DNA of 64,000 bases, from positions 186,001 to 250,000 of the forward strand of contig CAJXGN010000001.1 in assembly GCA_913053875.1 (NCBI GenBank), read 5' to 3'. Shown piece after piece: positions 16,901 to 24,711 of this stretch. Position numbers and translations under genes: made by a program. The notes under the pieces were generated by a model. It saw only the letters and a program-made list of their open reading frames with translations, was not told where the DNA came from and did not search any database. Origin of the DNA: an uncultured Agromyces sp. (lineage in GTDB: Bacteria; Actinomycetota; Actinomycetes; Actinomycetales; Microbacteriaceae). Numbering within the stretch: the stretch's first letter is position 1; each line of letters begins with the position of its first letter.

Positions 16901-19808
16901 CCTCCACCGCGATCGGCGCGCGCACCCCGTCGAGCCGGGGGGCGATGCCGACGCGCACGGTCCCCGTCGCCCGCGCGCCCAGCGCGTCGACCACCGCGTA
17001 GCGGAACGTGTCGGTACCCGCCGAGTACTCGCCGGCCTGGTACTCGATCCAGTCGACGCCCGTGCGCACCACGATGCCCCGCTCGGGCGGGGTCTCCTGT
17101 CCGATCAGCTGCACCGAGTCGCCGTCGGGATCGATGCCGAGCAGCGGGATGCGGATGCGCACCGTCTCCCCCGCGAGCACGCGGGAGTCGACCACGCGCG
17201 GCACGGGGGCCGCGTTGTCGTCGGCGTCGACGTCGTTGACGGCGATCCGCACGGTCGCGGTATCGAACTGCCCGTCGGGCGCCTCGACCCGGTAGACGGC
17301 GCTGACCGTGCCCGGCCGATCGGGCGCGAGGAAGCGCAGCACGTCGCCGGACGCGAAGAGGAGCCCCTCGTCGTCGGCGGGCGGCTCGACCAGCTCGGCC
17401 GCCAGCGCGATCGGCTCGTCGTCGGGGTGCCGGTCGTTCACGAGCACCGGGATGTCGATGACGTCGCCGACGCGCACGGAGACCGTGTCGTCGTTCGCCA
17501 CGGGGGCCTGGACGATCTCGGGATCGGGGATGCCGATGACCCGCACGGTGCCGGTCGCCTCCGCCCGGCCGTTGCTCACCGTGTAGTCGAAGTCGGCCGT
17601 GCCGTCCTCGAGCGGGTCGGTGAGGGTCACGCGCAGTACGCGGTGCTCGATCACCTCGACCCGCAGGCCAGGGGTGTCGTCGTCCGCGCCCGTGATGACG
17701 AGCACGCCGCCGGTCGGGTCGATGTCGGTCGCGAGCACGTCGACGTCGGCGGGCTTGCCGACGCGCAGGAACGCGGTGTGCGGCACGGTCACCGGGGTGG
17801 TGTCCGCGTCGGGCGGAGCCGCCACGTCGACCCGGACCACGCCGACCGCGGTCTGGTCGCCGTCGGCCACCGTGTACTCGAGGTAGTGCGTGCCCACCGC
17901 GTCGCTCGTGAACCGGAAGGTGCCGCGGTCGAAGTCGGGCACCAGCTCCACGTCGGGCTTCGCGGGCACGGCCGTGAGCCGCGGCGACCCGCTGCCGCCG
18001 CGAACGTGCTGGAGCGGCGAGATGGTGCGCTCCTCCCCCGCCGCGGCGAGCACTGCGAACGGCTCGGCCACGAGCGGCACCGAGCCGGGTGCACGCACCG
18101 CCACCGACAGGGTGCCGGCGCCGATCGCCCGGCCGTCGGACACCGACAGGCCCACGGTGCGGACCGGACCGCGACCCCCGCGCTCGGTGAACACGACCTC
18201 ACCGCCCGGCGTGAAGGTCGCCGCGTCGGGCTCGGCCGTCGACGCGCCGGACAGGTAGAACGGGTCGCCGTCGGGGTCGTACCAGTCGGCCAGCACGTCG
18301 GTGGCGACCCGTCCGCTGGCCTCCACGACGGCCGACGCGCCGCGCGCCTGCACGGGCGGCGCATTCTCGTCGTCGCCGCGCACGGTGATGCGCACGACCG
18401 CGGACGCGCTGCCGCCGCGGCCGTCGTCGATCGTGTAGTCGAGCGCGATCGTGCCCGCCGCGTCGCCCGGCAGCGTCACCTGGAGCTGCTGGTCGTTGCT
18501 CACCAGGTCGACCTCGACGCCGTCTGGCACGGCGCCCACCGACGCGATCGCCAGCACGTCGCCGTTGGCGTCGTAGTCGTTCAGCAGCACCGGCAGGATC
18601 GTCGTGCGCAGCGGCCGGGCGCCGAACTCGTCGTCGACCGCGACCGGCGGCACCTGCACGCGCTCGAGCGTGGGCGGCGTGGACGGGTCGTTCTCCTCGA
18701 CCACGCGCTCGTCGGTCTCCGCGCGCACGAGCGCGTCCCAGTCGTCGACGAGCGCCCAGCCGTCGCGCACCGACCACGAGCGCCCCGAGCCCGCGTCGTT
18801 CAGCACGAGGGCGTCGCCGTTGCTGCGGAAGGCGAGGCCGGTCGTCGCGCCGCCCTCGAGCACGGCATCGGCCGGTCCGCACGACGTCCAGCCCGAGGCA
18901 TCCGCCCAGGCCGCGAAGCTGCAGTCGTCGGATGCCACGGGCGCGGCCGGCTCCCCCGACCGCCCCTCGACCAGCACGACGGGTTCGCCGGCGTCGAACG
19001 GCACCGAGAGCAGCCCGCCGCGGTGGGCGACGAGCACCGCGTCGCCCGACACGGACGGCTCCTGGAGCACGACGCCGCCGCCCGCGGCCACGAGCCCGCC
19101 GAGCGGGACCGCGCCGCCCTCGACGTGCAGCACCCCGTTCGTTGCGTCGAGCAGCGCCCAGTGCCCGCCGACCGTCGTGACCGACCAGTCCGCGTCGGCA
19201 GGCACGTCTCCCGACACCTGCCACGTGCCCTCGACCGCCGTGCCGCCGCTCGCGTCGATGCGTGCGACGCGGGCGGTCGACGGCGTGAACGCGACCAGCA
19301 TGCCGTCGGCGTCGGTGGCGGTGACGGTGCCGGCGCCGAACGTGAGATCGGGGTCGCGCTGGCTGTCGAACTCGGCGAACTCGTCGATCGGCGTCGACCA
19401 GACGTCGCCGTCCGAGGCGATGACGACCCGCTCGCCCGCGAGCGACACCTCGGGTCGCACGGGCGGGATCGCGACGCTCCCGGCGATCGTCGCGGTCGCC
19501 GGGTCGAGCACGTCGAGGTTCGCGCGCTCGGCGTCGACGACCAGCACGGTCGCGCCGCGCTGGACGAGCTCGGGCGCCGCGACCCCGGTCTCGACGGCGG
19601 TGTCGAGCTCGCGCACGGCCGTGTTGAGGCGCCCGACCGACTCGAGGCCGGCGTTCGCCACCCAGACGGACGCGTCGCCGAGGTCGACGCGCTGCGACGT
19701 GTAGCCGCCGCTCGCGACCGCGACGCCCGCCACGAGCGCGACGGTCGCCGTGCTCGCCGCCGCCGTGAGCACGCCGGAGCGATGCGCGCGGAACCAGTCG
19801 GCGATCAC
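13944..19808 (-). CDS. Giant membrane-anchored protein with tandem Ig-like modules and C-terminal Fn3 domains
   Basis: A 1954-residue surface protein. After a short basic start, residues about 13-34 form one membrane span, leaving the rest outside. Residues about 40-370 look like a beta-propeller (repeated VWVANAG, VLVVDAE, LDPATATI stretches). Next I count about 11 modules of roughly 90 residues of the Ig-like/cadherin-like type, with recurring NDxDxxGD and DYTIDDGRG-type ends (for example LPVLLNDYDANGD, IDPDGDSV, LDNDSDPDGG). The last third has about four fibronectin III domains with close Cys pairs (SCAATDC, CAPWGSC). The GTG start overlaps the kinase stop by 4 bases (GTGA), with GGAG upstream. 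It probably spans or binds the cell wall and may be a target or ligand partner of the kinase. Confidence 0.9.
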   Translation of the reverse strand: MIADWFRAHRSGVLTAAASTATVALVAGVAVASGGYTSQRVDLGDASVWVANAGLESVGRLNTAVRELDTAVETGVAAPELVQRGATVLVVDAERANLDVLDPATATIAGSVAIPPVRPEVSLAGERVVIASDGDVWSTPIDEFAEFDSQRDPDLTFGAGTVTATDADGMLVAFTPSTARVARIDASGGTAVEGTWQVSGDVPADADWSVTTVGGHWALLDATNGVLHVEGGAVPLGGLVAAGGGVVLQEPSVSGDAVLVAHRGGLLSVPFDAGEPVVLVEGRSGEPAAPVASDDCSFAAWADASGWTSCGPADAVLEGGATTGLAFRSNGDALVLNDAGSGRSWSVRDGWALVDDWDALVRAETDERVVEENDPSTPPTLERVQVPPVAVDDEFGARPLRTTILPVLLNDYDANGDVLAIASVGAVPDGVEVDLVSNDQQLQVTLPGDAAGTIALDYTIDDGRGGSASAVVRITVRGDDENAPPVQARGASAVVEASGRVATDVLADWYDPDGDPFYLSGASTAEPDAATFTPGGEVVFTERGGRGPVRTVGLSVSDGRAIGAGTLSVAVRAPGSVPLVAEPFAVLAAAGEERTISPLQHVRGGSGSPRLTAVPAKPDVELVPDFDRGTFRFTSDAVGTHYLEYTVADGDQTAVGVVRVDVAAPPDADTTPVTVPHTAFLRVGKPADVDVLATDIDPTGGVLVITGADDDTPGLRVEVIEHRVLRVTLTDPLEDGTADFDYTVSNGRAEATGTVRVIGIPDPEIVQAPVANDDTVSVRVGDVIDIPVLVNDRHPDDEPIALAAELVEPPADDEGLLFASGDVLRFLAPDRPGTVSAVYRVEAPDGQFDTATVRIAVNDVDADDNAAPVPRVVDSRVLAGETVRIRIPLLGIDPDGDSVQLIGQETPPERGIVVRTGVDWIEYQAGEYSAGTDTFRYAVVDALGARATGTVRVGIAPRLDGVRAPIAVEDEVRARPGGEIAVRVLDNDSDPDGGPLTIVDVELTNGSAEATVDGDVVRVAVPNAEGQHTFVYTIRNEGQAIDSNFLVVEVSAEAPLARPEAGDTVLSLSDILDRSWVDVDVRENVFFADGPSELLGVSLVPGWESGAAVRSDGTIRVTLADRQQIIPFRVVHPDDPELDAYAFIRVPGFEDALPQLRLDAPPIIVQSEQEVLIEINEHVVAVGGRPVRITDEATVRASNGDGGELVVDADTVRFRSADEYFGPASVSFVVTDGSSADDPDARTATIVLPITVLPRENQPPSFTGGLIEFEPGQEREIDLLRLTSYPYPADLDQLGYRLVEPLPEGFDVSLDDTQLRVSTAAGTLAGTRAAVTIAVQDAAGDGRAGRIELRVVPSTRPLAVPAADQAVAPRGSTSVIDVLANDEATNPFPEVPLRVIRVRGADDASLPAGVRVMPSADRSSLRVTVDEGAEPVNSTIQYQVADATGDAGRYAWGVVTISVQDRPEPVAEVRATGFGDRSISIGFVPGAANNSPITDYEVRLRAPGSGDVLATHSCAATDCTVPTPGNGRTNQVVVEVRARNGVGLSDAARLPEPIWSDVVPGAPGDLRAAPLDGGLRVTWTPVVPDGGGTPVTRYVIAVAGQIGEVSAASICSATACVLDRDGLANGSAVPVAISPRNDAYPALSTWREASVTGTPFGAPRAASADAVGDANAGAVTVTWSGFDGNGDAIRGYYVQRLAVGSRTLPTGPQACTVSSPAPGTVQAPTNGAGVEETRALGPDARSTRFEGLSAENTEYAFVVWGYNRAGCASSPVLVVTPRPFDRVIDEVRGEMRWTGDGLAWDYRVSSVTPRASRYEIVAVDAAGVQLAGTVQSFGGSGWPREILDRPFGEAVRFQLRACAPWGSCGPWSEVQPASAEPSLDFAMPSRRWDEGARRWTWTNAPDNGSLAATFRCGSGNGNGTAAEAETSCTVTGGGSGSAWLDVTVGGVTKRYESD

Positions 19809-21184
19809 GGAGTCGGCTCCGGGAGGACCTCCACGCACCGCTCGGCGCTCGGGTCGCCGACGCGACCCGCGCGCGTGACCGTGACGGTGGCGCACACGAC
19901 CGACTGCTCGCCCGCGTCGAGGCGGTACTCGGTCGCGACCTGCATGCTCGACGGCCGGCCGTCGACCGTCACGACGTACGCGTCGTCGTCGGTCACGCCC
20001 GGGTCGTCCCAGCGGAACACGACGGTGCCGTCGTCGACCGATGCGCGCACGTCGGTCACCTGCGGGATCTCGGTCTGGGCGGGCGGACGGGGCACGAGCA
20101 GCACCGCCGCGATCGCCGCCGCGGCACCCGCGGCGAGCACGCCGCCGACCGTCCACCACGCGGCGCGCCGCCGCCGGGACCCGCGTCGGGCGGCTGCGGT
20201 CGCGGCCGCCACGGCCTCGCCCGGCGCGCGCAGCGCGGTGCGGTCGTCGACGTCGATCGCGGTGGCCTGCGCCCACTCGTCCATGCGCGCCTCGATGGGC
20301 GTCTGCGGCAGCTCGAGCTCGGCCTCGACCTCCTGCAGCTCGCGCAGCAGCTCCTCGATGCTCGCCTGCCGGTCGGCGGGCCTGCGCGACATCGAGCGGC
20401 GCAGCACCGCCTCGAGGGTGTCGGGCACGTCGGCGCGTCCGATCTCGGGGGGCGACGCGGCGGAGATGCGCTGGACGAGCTCGTAGGCGGAGTTGTCGCC
20501 GCCCGGCACCTCGAACGGCGAACGGCCGGCGAGCAGCGAGTACACGGTCGCACCGAGCGACCACACCTCGGAGGCGACGCTGCCACCGTCCTCGTCGGCG
20601 AGCACCTCGGGCGCCGACCAGGGCACCGACACGCCGATCGACTCGTCGTCGTCGGCCTCCCCGCGCGTCGCCGCGATGCCGAAGTCGCTCAGCACGGGGT
20701 GCCCGAAGGCGGTCATGAGGATGTTCGACGGCTTGATGTCGCGATGCAGCACGCCCTCGCGGTGCGCGCTCTCGATCGCGGAGCCGATGCGGATGCCCAC
20801 CTCGAGCGCCTCGGCGACGGGCAGCGGGTCGGCGCGGTAGCGCTGCGCCATCGCGGACGAGCAGTACTCCATGACGAGGTAGGGCCGGCCGTCGGCGGCG
20901 ACGCTCGCGGCGTAGACCGTGAGCACGGCGGGGTGCGAGCTCAGTCGGGCCATCAGGTTGGCCTCGGCGCGGAACATGCGCCGCAGCTGCTCGTTCACGA
21001 CCTCGGCGAGCAGCACCTTCACGGCGACGGGGCGCTTCGGCAGCTGCTGCTCGTAGAGGAACACGTCGGCGAAGCCGCCCGTGCCGAGCACGCGGACGAA
21101 CGCGAATCCCGGGATCGTCGGCGGCGTCGAGGGCAGGCGCCTGGTCACGCGACCTCCCTCGGTCCCCGCCGCCGCCGACGTCAC
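19805..21184 (-). CDS. Transmembrane serine/threonine protein kinase with extracellular Fn3-like domain
   Basis: A eukaryotic-type Ser/Thr kinase (Pkn family), 459 residues from GTG 21184. Kinase motifs are the glycine loop VLGTGGFADVFL, VAVKVL (catalytic Lys about 56), HRDIKPSN near 147, SDFGIA near 166 and SAPEVL. One membrane span lies at about 344-364. The outer 95 residues include RWDDPGVTDDDAYVVTVDG, which resembles a fibronectin III strand pair, and two cysteines. PASTA repeats are absent. Start choice: an upstream ATG at 21214 overlaps a near-consensus -10 (TAGAAT), whereas GTG 21184 has GGAGG 7 bases upstream; a GTG at 21148 is another option. It shares a 4-base overlap with the Ig/Fn3 gene, and its neighbours PP2C and FHA complete a phospho-signalling set. 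Confidence 0.93.
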   Translation of the reverse strand: MTSAAAGTEGGRVTRRLPSTPPTIPGFAFVRVLGTGGFADVFLYEQQLPKRPVAVKVLLAEVVNEQLRRMFRAEANLMARLSSHPAVLTVYAASVAADGRPYLVMEYCSSAMAQRYRADPLPVAEALEVGIRIGSAIESAHREGVLHRDIKPSNILMTAFGHPVLSDFGIAATRGEADDDESIGVSVPWSAPEVLADEDGGSVASEVWSLGATVYSLLAGRSPFEVPGGDNSAYELVQRISAASPPEIGRADVPDTLEAVLRRSMSRRPADRQASIEELLRELQEVEAELELPQTPIEARMDEWAQATAIDVDDRTALRAPGEAVAAATAAARRGSRRRRAAWWTVGGVLAAGAAAAIAAVLLVPRPPAQTEIPQVTDVRASVDDGTVVFRWDDPGVTDDDAYVVTVDGRPSSMQVATEYRLDAGEQSVVCATVTVTRAGRVGDPSAERCVEVLPEPTP

Positions 21185-21212
21185 CGGCGTGCCTCCGGCG
21201 GGTTCCGCACCC

Positions 21213-21218
21213 ATTCTA
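21213..21218 (-). promoter_or_regulatory. -10 element TAGAAT upstream of the kinase gene
   Basis: Read on the minus strand, TAGAAT matches the TATAAT consensus at five of six positions and overlaps the upstream ATG at 21214. A transcript from it would begin near 21206 and carry a GGAGG ribosome site ahead of GTG 21184. This suggests the kinase-to-FtsK part of the cluster has its own promoter. Confidence 0.45.
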
Positions 21219-21271
21219 GGGTCGACGCCGCCGCGGAACCGCTCGCGACGACGGGCCGGTGGATGCCTCGG

Positions 21272-22087
21272 TCAGCCCGCGGCCGGGGACTCGTCGCCGG
21301 GCTCGCCGGCGCGGATGCGGAGCACGTCGAGCACCACGACCGTGACGTTGTCGCGACCGCCGTTGCCGAGCGCCGCGTCCATGAGCGCGCGCGCCGCCGC
21401 CTCCGGCTTCGGCGAGCCGAGCAGGAAGTGCCGGATGCCGTACGGGGTGAGCTCCTTCGTGAGGCCGTCGGAGCAGACGAGCAGGCGCATGCCCTCGACG
21501 ACCGGCACCGTGCGGTAGTCGGGCACGGGCGTCTCGTGGAAGCCGACCGCACGCGTGATCACGTTGCTGTGCGGGTGCACCTCCGCCTCCTCCTGGGTGA
21601 TGTGCCCGGCGTCGACGAGTTCCTGCACGATCGAGTGGTCGACCGTGAGCTGCTCGAGCTCGCCCTCGAGGAGGCGGTAGACCCGCGAGTCCCCGATGTT
21701 GAACACGGACCAGGCGGGCGCGCCCTCGTCGGTCATCAGCGCGACGCCGGTGACGGTGGTGCCGCTCCCCTCGTCGGTGACGCCGATGCTGCGCTCCATG
21801 TCGCCGACCGCGGCGGTCAGCGAACGACCGATCTCAGCGGGCCGCACCGTGCTGCGCCCGCCGTGCTCGGCGAGCCGGGTGACGACCGCCGCGCTCGCGA
21901 AGTCGCCGGCCGCGTGGCCGCCCATGCCGTCCGCGACGGCGAAGACCGGCGGGCGGGCCACGAACGAGTCCTCGTTGACCTCCCGGCGCAGGCCGGTGTC
22001 GGTCAGCGCGGCCCAGGCGAGGGTGACCTCGGTGCCGTTCGGCAGGGTCACCGTCGTTCCGGGGTTGCCGTGTCCGATCTGCGTCAC
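21272..22087 (-). CDS. PP2C-family protein phosphatase
   Basis: A soluble 271-residue PPM/PP2C Ser/Thr phosphatase that would oppose the adjacent kinase. Metal-binding and family motifs are seen: NEDSFVA, VFAVADGMGGHAAGD, FNIGDSRVYRL, LTVDHS, LLVCSDGLTKEL and GGRDNVTVVVLDV. There is no membrane span, unlike PstP-type phosphatases of mycobacteria. The GTG start (22087) overlaps the FHA gene stop by 4 bases (GTGA), so the two are likely translated together. The kinase gene follows after a gap of about 90 bases that contains a -10 element. Confidence 0.94.
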   Translation of the reverse strand: MTQIGHGNPGTTVTLPNGTEVTLAWAALTDTGLRREVNEDSFVARPPVFAVADGMGGHAAGDFASAAVVTRLAEHGGRSTVRPAEIGRSLTAAVGDMERSIGVTDEGSGTTVTGVALMTDEGAPAWSVFNIGDSRVYRLLEGELEQLTVDHSIVQELVDAGHITQEEAEVHPHSNVITRAVGFHETPVPDYRTVPVVEGMRLLVCSDGLTKELTPYGIRHFLLGSPKPEAAARALMDAALGNGGRDNVTVVVLDVLRIRAGEPGDESPAAG

Positions 22088-23091
22088 GTGCCTGGTCCTT
22101 CGTCGGTGAGGGGCTCGCGGACTCGGTCCTCCGCGACTGCGAGGATCTCGACCACTGTACCGCCGATGTCGAGGCGCGACCCGGCGCCCACGACGACCGA
22201 CTCGCCGCCGCGGAGCCGCCGCCTGGCGCCCGCCGCGCCGATGACGGTGGTGCCGTTGCGCGAGTGCAGGTCGGTGACCACGACGGTGCGGCCGACGGGG
22301 CGGAGCTCCACGTGGGTCGACGACACGGCCGGCAGCGCGGCCGGCACCGCGTAGAGCCGGGGCGCGTCCCCGCTCGGGATGCGCGGCGGACTCGGACGGC
22401 GGCCGACGTAGACGGGGCCGTCGAGGGGCTCGGATGCCCCGTCGCCGATGCGGAACGCCGTGGCGGACGTGCGCGCGGGCAGGACCGGTTCGATGCCGCC
22501 CGCGGGGGTGTCGGGCGCCGGCGGCGCCGGGATCGGCAGGACGAGCTGCGTGTCGGTCGTCGGCGCGCGGCGCGCACGGGTCTCCTCGTCGACGTCGACC
22601 GCCGCGTGCGCGGCATCGCAGGCCCAGCCGACGATCGACGCGCGCGCCGTCGCGCCCGGTCCGCCCACCGGCTCGCCGTCGTGCGGTCCGTCGAGGCCGG
22701 CCGACGGCGAGCGGATCAGGAGGCTCGTGACGTCGCCGAACTCGGCGAGGTGGAACGGGCGGATGCCGCGGTCGTCGAACCGGCGGCTGCCGCCGGGCGA
22801 GCGCAGGTCGACCGCCGCGTCGCCGCGCACGACGACGGTCGCGCGGCGCGGACCGGCACCGTCGTCGTCGAAGCGCACGAGCGCGAAGCCCGCGGCATCC
22901 GCTGCACCTGTCGGCAGCGCGCCGACCAGTTCCTCGACCAGCGCGCCCGGGTCGTCGGCGAGCCGCCGCAGGCCCGCGAGCGTGCGATCGTCCGCCGGCG
23001 CGGCGACGGCGGCCACGAACACGCGCCCGACGACGACGTCCCACTCGGGGAGCCCGTCGGCGGTGCCGATGAAGACCCGCGCCTCGCCCAT
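22084..23091 (-). CDS. FHA domain protein
   Basis: A 335-residue protein whose last 100 residues form a forkhead-associated domain, which binds phosphothreonine. The signature residues are present: VYVGRRPSPPRIPS, VSSTHVELRP and DLHSRNGTTVIG. The N-terminal 200 residues have no family I can name and include acidic and Pro/Ala-rich linkers. The start is set at ATG 23091 because a CAGACT -10-like element lies exactly 6 bases upstream; a GTG directly before it (23094) is possible. It is the first gene of the kinase cluster and overlaps the phosphatase gene by 4 bases. It is probably a reader of the kinase's phosphorylation. Confidence 0.88.
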   Translation of the reverse strand: MGEARVFIGTADGLPEWDVVVGRVFVAAVAAPADDRTLAGLRRLADDPGALVEELVGALPTGAADAAGFALVRFDDDGAGPRRATVVVRGDAAVDLRSPGGSRRFDDRGIRPFHLAEFGDVTSLLIRSPSAGLDGPHDGEPVGGPGATARASIVGWACDAAHAAVDVDEETRARRAPTTDTQLVLPIPAPPAPDTPAGGIEPVLPARTSATAFRIGDGASEPLDGPVYVGRRPSPPRIPSGDAPRLYAVPAALPAVSSTHVELRPVGRTVVVTDLHSRNGTTVIGAAGARRRLRGGESVVVGAGSRLDIGGTVVEILAVAEDRVREPLTDEGPGT

Positions 23092-23097
23092 CACCCC

Positions 23098-23103
23098 AGT
23101 CTG
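23098..23103 (-). promoter_or_regulatory. -10-like hexamer (CAGACT) at the head of the FHA/PP2C/kinase cluster
   Basis: CAGACT on the minus strand ends 6 bases before ATG 23091, in the 35-base gap after the aldehyde dehydrogenase stop. Spacing fits a leaderless transcript. Confidence 0.35.
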
Positions 23104-23126
23104 TCACCGACGGGCGCCGGAACGGC

Positions 23127-24563
23127 TCAGGCGCCGATGTAGCTCATGACGTGCTTGACGCGCGTGTAGTCCTCGAAGCCGTACTGCGAGAGGTCCTTGC
23201 CGTAGCCGGAGTGCTTGAACCCGCCGTGCGGCATCTCGGCGACGATCGGGATGTGCGTGTTGATCCACACGCAGCCGAAGTCGAGGTGCTTCGCGAAGCG
23301 CATCGCCCGACCGTGGTCCTTCGTCCAGACGCTGGAGGCGAGCCCGTACTGCACGCCGTTCGCCCACTCGAGCGCCTGCGCCTCGTCGGTGAACTTCTGC
23401 ACGGTGATGACCGGGCCGAAGATCTCGCGCTGGATCGCCTCGTCGTCCTGGCGCAGGCCCGAGACGACGGTGGCCTCCCAGAAGTAGCCGCGGTCGCCCT
23501 GGCGCCGCCCGCCGAGCGCGATGTCGGCGTGGTCGGGCAGGCGCTCGATGAAGCCCGAGACCTGGGCGAGCTGGTTCGCGTTGTTGACGGGGCCGTAGTA
23601 CACGCCGTCCTCGCGCGGCGCGCCGGTGCGGGCGTTGACCCGGGCATGCTCGGCCAGCGCGGCGACGAACTCGTCGTGGATGCCCGCCTGCACGAGCACG
23701 CGGGTCGCGGCCGTGCAGTCCTGGCCGGCGTTGAAGTAGCCGGCCGCGGCGATGCCCTCGACCGCGGCGGGGATGTCGGCGTCGTCGAACACCACCACGG
23801 GGGCCTTGCCGCCGAGCTCGAGGTGCACGCGCTTGAGGTCGGATGCCGCTTCGCGGGCGACCTCCATGCCGGCGCGCACCGAACCCGTGATGGCGACCAT
23901 CTGGGGCGTCGGATGCTGCAGCAGCGCAGCGCCCGTTCCGCGGTCGCCGGTGACGACGTTGAGCACGCCCGCCGGGAGGAACTCGGCCGCGACCTCCGCC
24001 AGCAGGAGCGTCGCGAGCGGCGTGGTGTCGGACGGCTTCAGCACGATGGAGTTGCCGGCGGCGATGGCGGGCGCGACCTTCCAGACCGCCATGTTGAGCG
24101 GGTAGTTCCACGGGGTCACCTGGCCGATGACGCCGATCGGCTCGCGCCGGATGAACGACGTGTGGTCGGGCATGTACTCGCCGCCCGCTCGCCCCTCGAG
24201 GTTGCGCGCCGCACCCGCGAAGAAGCGCAGCTGGTCGACCGAGAGCAGGATCTCGTCCTCGACGAGGCTCGCACGGGGCTTGCCCGTGTCCTGCGACTCG
24301 AGGTCGGCGAACTCCCCGGCGCGCGCCTCCATCGCGTCGGCGATGCGGAACAGCGCGAGCTGCCGCTCCGCCGGCGTCGACTGGCCCCAGGTGGCGAATG
24401 CCGTCGAGGCGGCGTCGTAGGCGGCGTCGATGTCGGCGGCACCCGAGATCGGGCTCGTCGCGTAGACGTCCTCGGTCGCGGGGTCGACGAGGTCGAGCGC
24501 CCCGTCGCCACGGGCGTCGACGAACTCGCCGCCGATGAAGTTGCGCAGCTCACGCACGGACAT
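23127..24563 (-). CDS. Gamma-aminobutyraldehyde dehydrogenase-like aldehyde dehydrogenase
   Basis: A 478-residue NAD(P)-dependent aldehyde dehydrogenase. Seen are the cofactor loop VTPWNYPLNMAVWKVAPAI, the general-base Glu in HLELGGKAPVVV, and the nucleophile Cys in GYFNAGQDCTAATR. Length and the NFIGGEFVDA start fit the PatD/Prr branch that oxidises 4-aminobutanal to GABA. The start ATG 24563 has GAGGAGG 8 bases upstream. It is divergent from an Lrp-type regulator followed by a polyamine aminotransferase and a PuuB-like oxidase, which supports the substrate assignment. Exact specificity is inferred from context. Confidence 0.88.
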   Translation of the reverse strand: MSVRELRNFIGGEFVDARGDGALDLVDPATEDVYATSPISGAADIDAAYDAASTAFATWGQSTPAERQLALFRIADAMEARAGEFADLESQDTGKPRASLVEDEILLSVDQLRFFAGAARNLEGRAGGEYMPDHTSFIRREPIGVIGQVTPWNYPLNMAVWKVAPAIAAGNSIVLKPSDTTPLATLLLAEVAAEFLPAGVLNVVTGDRGTGAALLQHPTPQMVAITGSVRAGMEVAREAASDLKRVHLELGGKAPVVVFDDADIPAAVEGIAAAGYFNAGQDCTAATRVLVQAGIHDEFVAALAEHARVNARTGAPREDGVYYGPVNNANQLAQVSGFIERLPDHADIALGGRRQGDRGYFWEATVVSGLRQDDEAIQREIFGPVITVQKFTDEAQALEWANGVQYGLASSVWTKDHGRAMRFAKHLDFGCVWINTHIPIVAEMPHGGFKHSGYGKDLSQYGFEDYTRVKHVMSYIGA

Positions 24564-24638
24564 GGAAGGGCCTCCTCGGGATCGCGTGCGGCCCATGCTA
24601 ACGGCCGAACGCGGCATCCGAAACCCGGAACCACCATT

Positions 24639-24674
24639 GAATCCGTTGCAGATTCGTGAAATCACGACGGAATC
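24639..24674. promoter_or_regulatory. Inverted-repeat cluster, candidate operator for the Lrp-type regulator
   Basis: In the 148-base divergent gap GAATC (24639) is followed by GATTC (24651) and again GAATC (24670), making two nested inverted repeats. Between them is CGTGAAATCACG (24655-24666), a perfect 5-bp palindrome around AA. The AT-rich core amid GC-rich DNA suits an Lrp/AsnC binding region covering both promoters. Binding is inference. Confidence 0.4.
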
Positions 24675-24699
24675 GCTTGCCGGAGGCATCCGTCACTGA

Positions 24700-24705
24700 C
24701 AGAAT
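24700..24705 (+). promoter_or_regulatory. -10-like hexamer (CAGAAT) for the Lrp-type gene
   Basis: CAGAAT lies 6 bases before ATG 24712, consistent with a leaderless transcript. It is about 25 bases from the inverted repeats. Confidence 0.4.
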
Positions 24706-24711
24706 CGACGC

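Noticed and set aside
15273-20486. A 1737-codon plus-strand open frame opposite the Ig/Fn3 and kinase genes
   Set aside because: Antisense shadow rich in Arg, His, Asp and Gly; no motif, no ribosome site, and the minus strand has clear domains.
19805-20564. Extension of the Ig/Fn3 frame into the kinase gene (start at 20564)
   Set aside because: The extra 252 codons overlap the kinase domain in another frame; GTG 19808 with a GTGA overlap and GGAG upstream is the better start.
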